Positions 5,600 to 8,386 of a stretch of DNA of 8,386 nt are shown here, one piece after another. The stretch's first letter is position 1; every line of letters begins with the position of its first letter. Origin of the DNA: Deltaproteobacteria bacterium (GTDB lineage Bacteria; Desulfobacterota; GWC2-55-46). Under the pieces are notes generated by a model that ran no database searches, had not been told where the DNA came from, and saw nothing but the letters and a program-made list of their open reading frames with translations. The stretch covers positions 1 to 8,386 of the forward strand of contig JACREV010000042.1 in the NCBI GenBank assembly GCA_016218095.1, given 5' to 3'. The position numbers were made by a program, and so were the translations under genes.

Positions 5600-5635
5600 C
5601 CCCCTCACCCCGCCCTCTCCTACAAGCGGAGAGGG
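5600..5635. repeat. Interspersed-repeat-like hairpin between korB and korC
   Basis: CCCTCTCC (5613-5620) and GGAGAGGG (5628-5635) pair across a 7-nt loop, preceded on the plus strand by a CCCCCCTCACCCCG run. This resembles the widespread 'CCCTCACCC...CCCTCTCC...GGAGAGGG' class of small interspersed repeats of bacterial intergenic regions. In the minus-strand transcript the stem is followed by a G-rich run and then AAAAATTTT, so it is not a classic terminator. Confidence 0.5.
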
Positions 5636-5651
5636 TACTAAAAGGCCAGGG

Positions 5652-6509
5652 TTACTTCGCCTTCGCCTTCTCCATGACGATGGACTCGTACTGCTCGCAG
5701 TACTCGGGCTTCTCTATCTTGTGGAGGACGCCCCGGAGGAACTTTCCCTCGAGCTTTTCCGGCGGGAGCTTGTCCGCCTGCTTGACGTTCACCGTGCCGT
5801 CCTTCTCTATCACTTCCATCATGTGGGTCGCGCTCTTGAACTTGTTGGCCCTGCCGAAATAGGTCGGGCAGGCGTCGATGATATCGACGACCGAGGTCCC
5901 CTTGTGCATGATCGCCTCGTGTATGGTCTTCTCGAGCTCGAGCGTATGGTACGCCGTGCCGCGAGCGACGAACGAAGCCCCCGAGGCCTTCGCCATCTCG
6001 CAGGCGTCGAACGGGGGCTCGATGGAGCCGTACCTGCTCGTCGTCGCCTGGGAGCCCATGGGTGTCGTCGGCGAGTACTGGCCGCCGGTCATGCCGTATG
6101 TGGCGTTCGTGAACACGAGCACGGTCAGGTCTATGTTCCTCCTGCACGTATGGATGAAGTGGTTGCCGCCGATGGCGAGCGCGTCTCCGTCGCCGGTGAC
6201 GACTATCACCTTGAGCTTCGGGTTAGCGAACTTGACGCCCGTGGCAAAGGATAGGGCCCTTCCGTGGAGCGTGTGGAGCGTGTTAAAGTCGACGTATCCG
6301 GGGGTCCTCGAAGAGCACCCTATGCCGGAGATGACGCAGATGTCGTTCTTGTCGAAGCCGGTCTTGTCTATGGCGCGGAGCATGGCCTTCAATACTATGC
6401 CGTGGCCGCAGCCAGGGCACCATATGTGCGGGAGCTTGTTGGGCCTCAAGTACTTGTTATAGTCAAAAGGTACGCTTACCTTTTCCTTCTTCTCGGCTGG
6501 GACCGACAT
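5652..6509 (-). CDS. korB: 2-oxoglutarate:ferredoxin oxidoreductase, beta (TPP-binding) subunit
   Basis: This 285-aa subunit binds thiamine diphosphate and a [4Fe-4S] cluster. The opening DYNKYLRPNKLPHIWCPGCGHG is characteristic of KorB-type beta subunits. Cysteines C31, C34 (WCPGCGHG), C65 (GIGCSS) and C213 (DACPT) match the cluster ligands of the family. The TPP/Mg motif runs from GDGDALAIGGNH (106-117) to NATYGMTGGQ (135-144). The ATG at 6509 follows GGAGG with an 8-nt spacer. The frame is open further upstream, but that part overlaps korA and lacks family features. It starts 26 nt after the korA stop, so alpha and beta are co-expressed. Both halves of the active site are intact, suggesting a functional enzyme. 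Related beta subunits act on other 2-oxoacids; 2-oxoglutarate is the best call given the succinyl-CoA synthetase and succinate dehydrogenase genes alongside. Confidence 0.94.
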   Translation of the reverse strand: MSVPAEKKEKVSVPFDYNKYLRPNKLPHIWCPGCGHGIVLKAMLRAIDKTGFDKNDICVISGIGCSSRTPGYVDFNTLHTLHGRALSFATGVKFANPKLKVIVVTGDGDALAIGGNHFIHTCRRNIDLTVLVFTNATYGMTGGQYSPTTPMGSQATTSRYGSIEPPFDACEMAKASGASFVARGTAYHTLELEKTIHEAIMHKGTSVVDIIDACPTYFGRANKFKSATHMMEVIEKDGTVNVKQADKLPPEKLEGKFLRGVLHKIEKPEYCEQYESIVMEKAKAK

Positions 6510-6535
6510 ATCAAAAACCTCCGCATGGAGTATCT

Positions 6536-7669
6536 TTATTTGTACTTCTTTATGACGTCGAGTATCTGCATCGGGGTGATCGGCTCGCCGTCGACCCTGT
6601 TTATGCCGACGACCTCGCACGCGGCGCCCGAGACCCTCTCGACCTCGAGTATCATCTGGCCGAGGTTCAGCTCCGGCACTATTATCGCCTTTACCCTCTT
6701 CGCGAGCTCGCGCACGGCCTTGTCCGGGAACGGCCAAATGGTCAAGGGGCGGATAAGCCCGGCCTTTATCCCGGCCTTCCTCGCCTCGAGCACCGCAAAC
6801 CTCGCGGAGCGGGCGGTGGAACCGATTGTAAAGACCGCGACCTCGGCGTCGTCGAGCATGAGCTCGTCGTTCTTCCAGATCTCTTCCTTGTGGTTCTCTA
6901 TCTTCGACATTATGCGCTCGTTGTTCGCGCCTATCTGCTTGGAATCATTCGTGGGAAATCCGTCCTGCTTATGATTGAGGCCCGTGACGTGGAAGCGGTA
7001 CCCCGCGCCGAAGGGCGCGAGCGGCGCTATCTCGTACTTATCGTCATAGGGCAGGTAGTCTTCGGGCTTGCAGTCGGGCCTCATTCTGTCGATTATCTCG
7101 AGGTCTCCGGGTACCGGCATGGTTATCGGCTCCCTCATGTGGCCGAGTATCTCGTCATAAAGCACGACTACGGGGGTCCTGAACCTCTCGGCGAGGTTGA
7201 AGGCCCTGACCGTCTCTGAGAGTATCTCCTGGACGTACGACGGGGTGACCGATATCGCCGGGTGGTCTCCGTGGGTCCCCCACTTCGCCTGCATGATGTC
7301 GGATTGCGAGGGCCCCGTCGGATAACCTGTCGACGGGCCGCCCCTCATGACGTTCACTATAACGAGAGGGATCTCGGCTAAGCAGGCGTACCCGAGGCAC
7401 TCCTGCTTAAGGGAGAAGCCGGGGCCCGAGGTCGCTGTCATGGATTTAAGGCCCGCCAGGGACCCGCCTATGGCCGCGGCTATGCCGCCTATCTCGTCTT
7501 CCATCTGGATGAACTTGCCGCCGATCTTCGGGAGCCTGACCGAGAGGCCTTCGGCGACTTCGGTCGAGGGGGTTATCGGGTAGCCGGCGAAGAACATGCA
7601 ACCGGCGTAGAGCGCGCCCTCGACGCACGCCTCGTTTCCCTGTAGAAACTTCTTTTTCCTGTCTGCCAT
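6536..7669 (-). CDS. korA: 2-oxoglutarate:ferredoxin oxidoreductase, alpha subunit
   Basis: This 377-aa alpha subunit contributes the pyrimidine-binding domain (domain I) and domain II to the enzyme. Visible motifs are GYPITPSTE (29-37), the QMEDEIGG segment (55-62) with the glutamate expected to activate TPP, TATSGPGFSL (78-87), and VMRGGPSTGYPTGPSQ (107-122). The last is typical of 2-oxoglutarate-type alpha subunits. The C-terminal third has the transketolase C-like VAVFTIGSTARSARFA and an LIRPLTIWPFPD stretch. The start at 7669 has AGAGGG 6 nt upstream. It lies 50 nt after korD and 26 nt before korB. No fused gamma domain is present, which agrees with the separate korC. The length is normal for the four-subunit type. 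Confidence 0.95.
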   Translation of the reverse strand: MADRKKKFLQGNEACVEGALYAGCMFFAGYPITPSTEVAEGLSVRLPKIGGKFIQMEDEIGGIAAAIGGSLAGLKSMTATSGPGFSLKQECLGYACLAEIPLVIVNVMRGGPSTGYPTGPSQSDIMQAKWGTHGDHPAISVTPSYVQEILSETVRAFNLAERFRTPVVVLYDEILGHMREPITMPVPGDLEIIDRMRPDCKPEDYLPYDDKYEIAPLAPFGAGYRFHVTGLNHKQDGFPTNDSKQIGANNERIMSKIENHKEEIWKNDELMLDDAEVAVFTIGSTARSARFAVLEARKAGIKAGLIRPLTIWPFPDKAVRELAKRVKAIIVPELNLGQMILEVERVSGAACEVVGINRVDGEPITPMQILDVIKKYK

Positions 7670-7719
7670 TATGGACCCTCTTTGTTATGTTTTTGGGGGG
7701 GTTCTGGTTCAAACCGGGC

Positions 7720-7923
7720 TTAATCAAAGACCTGTATGGCAAAGTCCGGGCACCTGAGATCGCAGAGCTGGCACCTTGTGCAGGCCTCGAGGTTCTTGAC
7801 AGCCACGCAGGTGCCCCTCATCTCGAGGACGTCCGTCGGGCAGAAGTCCACGCAGATACTGCACCCCTTGCAGAACTTTTCGTTGATGACTATATTCGGC
7901 AGTTTTTTCGCCGCGTCAGCCAT
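7720..7923 (-). CDS. korD: 2-oxoglutarate:ferredoxin oxidoreductase, delta (2[4Fe-4S] ferredoxin) subunit
   Basis: This 67-aa ferredoxin-type subunit has two complete cluster motifs: C18-x2-C21-x2-C24-x3-C28-P and C48-x2-C51-x2-C54-x3-C58-P. Delta subunits pass electrons from the beta-subunit cluster to external ferredoxin. Its position first in a D-A-B-C cluster supports KorD rather than a free ferredoxin. The ATG at 7923 is preceded by GGAGG only 4 nt away, a close but strong Shine-Dalgarno sequence. Codons further upstream in the same frame have no ferredoxin similarity and run through the leader hairpin, so the longer form is rejected. Confidence 0.92.
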   Translation of the reverse strand: MADAAKKLPNIVINEKFCKGCSICVDFCPTDVLEMRGTCVAVKNLEACTRCQLCDLRCPDFAIQVFD

Positions 7924-7969
7924 AAAACCTCCGTTGTATACTAATGAGCGGTAGTAAGTATCCCGGAAA

Positions 7970-8000
7970 ATGCGCCGCAAAAAAGGGCCTTCCGGCGCAT
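7970..8000 (-). terminator. Hairpin in the sucD-korD gap: sucD terminator or kor leader attenuator
   Basis: ATGCGCCG (7970-7977) and CGGCGCAT (7993-8000) pair perfectly over 8 bp around a 15-nt loop. In the minus-strand transcript the stem is followed by TTTCC (TTTT counting its last base), and the loop itself carries TTTTTT. Outer bases TCCCG (7961-7965) and CGGGA (8008-8012) could extend the fold. The T tract is short, so termination would be partial. The hairpin lies downstream of sucD and inside the leader predicted for korD. Confidence 0.4.
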
Positions 8001-8018
8001 CCTGGCGCGGGAAAAAAC

Positions 8019-8047
8019 CTTTTACCACAGGCGCTATAAGCAGTCAA
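8019..8047 (-). promoter_or_regulatory. Candidate promoter for korDABC
   Basis: On the minus strand, TTGACT (8047-8042) and TAAAAG (8024-8019) are separated by 17 nt, with TGG directly before the -10. Transcription would start near 8012, leaving a leader of about 90 nt before korD that contains the 7970-8000 hairpin. The -35 is good but the -10 matches only four of six positions, so read-through from sucD may be the main source of transcript. Confidence 0.4.
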
Positions 8048-8057
8048 TCTCTATATA

Positions 8058-8386
8058 TTAACATACTTTTTGGAGCACTTCCACGATGGTCTTCCCTATG
8101 TCGGCGGTCGACCTCGTGACCCTGATACCCGCCGCCTCCATCGCCTTCATCTTCTCATCAGCCGTGCCCTTGCCGCCCGATATTATCGCGCCTGCGTGCC
8201 CCTTACTCTTGCCCTTGGGGGCGGTCACACCGGCGATGTAGCCGTCGACCGGCTTCGTGACGTTCTTCTTTATGAACGCGGCGGCCTCTTCCTCAGCGGA
8301 CCCGCCTATCTCGCCTATCATTACGATGGCGGAAGTCGCCGGGTCTTTCTGGAAGAGGTCGAGTACGTCTATGAAGTTTGTGCCGT
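8058..8386 (-). CDS. sucD: Succinyl-CoA synthetase (ADP/GDP-forming) alpha subunit, C-terminal part (5' end outside the window)
   Basis: The last 108 codons are present and the frame is open to the right edge. The visible part begins GTNFIDVLDLFQKDP, followed by IVMIGEIGGSAEEEAAAF and then GHAGAIISGGKGTADEK, the active-site segment with the histidine that is phosphorylated during the reaction. The order and spacing of these motifs match the C-terminal half of SucD. The enzyme interconverts succinyl-CoA and succinate with formation or use of a nucleoside triphosphate. It uses the product of the kor enzyme and supplies the substrate of the sdh enzyme. An in-frame ATG at 8321 is internal (it lies within IVMIGEIGG) and is not the start. 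A sucC gene would be expected upstream, beyond the window. korD follows after 134 nt. Confidence 0.95.
   Translation of the reverse strand, partial: GTNFIDVLDLFQKDPATSAIVMIGEIGGSAEEEAAAFIKKNVTKPVDGYIAGVTAPKGKSKGHAGAIISGGKGTADEKMKAMEAAGIRVTRSTADIGKTIVEVLQKVC

Noticed and set aside
6510..6737. N-terminal extension of korB into korA
   Set aside because: It is a low-complexity charged shadow of korA. The ATG at 6509 has GGAGG 8 nt upstream and matches the usual KorB beginning.
7924..8028. Longer korD with 35 extra N-terminal residues
   Set aside because: The extension reads through the leader hairpin, has no ferredoxin similarity, and the ATG at 7923 has its own GGAGG.
1..8386. Search for a novel defence, toxin-antitoxin, prophage or RNA-based system
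   Set aside because: All confident genes fall into known metabolic or housekeeping families, and I found no unfamiliar multi-gene module, tRNA, rRNA or recognisable riboswitch.

Overview
The window is GC-rich bacterial DNA dominated by a leftward (minus-strand) block of central-carbon genes that covers about positions 1228 to 8386. In transcription order (right to left) this block is: sucD (succinyl-CoA synthetase alpha subunit, cut by the window edge); korD, korA, korB and korC (a four-subunit 2-oxoglutarate:ferredoxin oxidoreductase: ferredoxin, alpha, beta, gamma); then sdhA, sdhB and sdhE (a succinate:quinone or fumarate oxidoreductase of the cytochrome-less 'type E', with a CCG-domain third subunit instead of SdhC/SdhD membrane anchors). 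Together these enzymes connect 2-oxoglutarate, succinyl-CoA, succinate and fumarate. They can run oxidatively, or reductively as the corresponding arc of a reductive or incomplete TCA cycle. The sequence alone does not fix the direction.

Regulatory layout. A near-perfect intrinsic terminator (14-bp GC stem plus T6) ends the kor unit just after korC. A good sigma70-type promoter (TTGACG, 17 nt, extended TATGCT) follows it and starts a separate sdhABE unit whose first gene appears to use a TTG start. A weaker promoter and a hairpin lie between sucD and korD. Two hairpins, one resembling a widespread interspersed repeat, lie between korB and korC.

Left end. Positions 1-89 hold the first 29 codons of a minus-strand gene that looks like a diacylglycerol/lipid kinase. 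Divergent from it is a plus-strand PEBP (YbhB/YbcL-family) gene, probably exported. Between that gene and the end of the sdh unit is about 460 bp without a convincing gene. It holds a perfect hairpin repeat and, at 852-991, a 140-bp MITE-like element with 15-bp perfect terminal inverted repeats and a 9- to 10-bp target duplication. The element has inserted into the apex of a second C/G-rich hairpin repeat.

Organism. Ferredoxin-dependent KGOR, type-E SQR and these families of interspersed repeats suggest an anaerobic or microaerophilic Gram-negative bacterium, perhaps in or near the former Deltaproteobacteria, Nitrospirota or related uncultivated lineages. This is an inference without marker-gene support. 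I found no CRISPR array, tRNA, rRNA, phage genes or defence system. The metabolic genes belong to known families, and the most unusual structure is the nested repeat/MITE locus.
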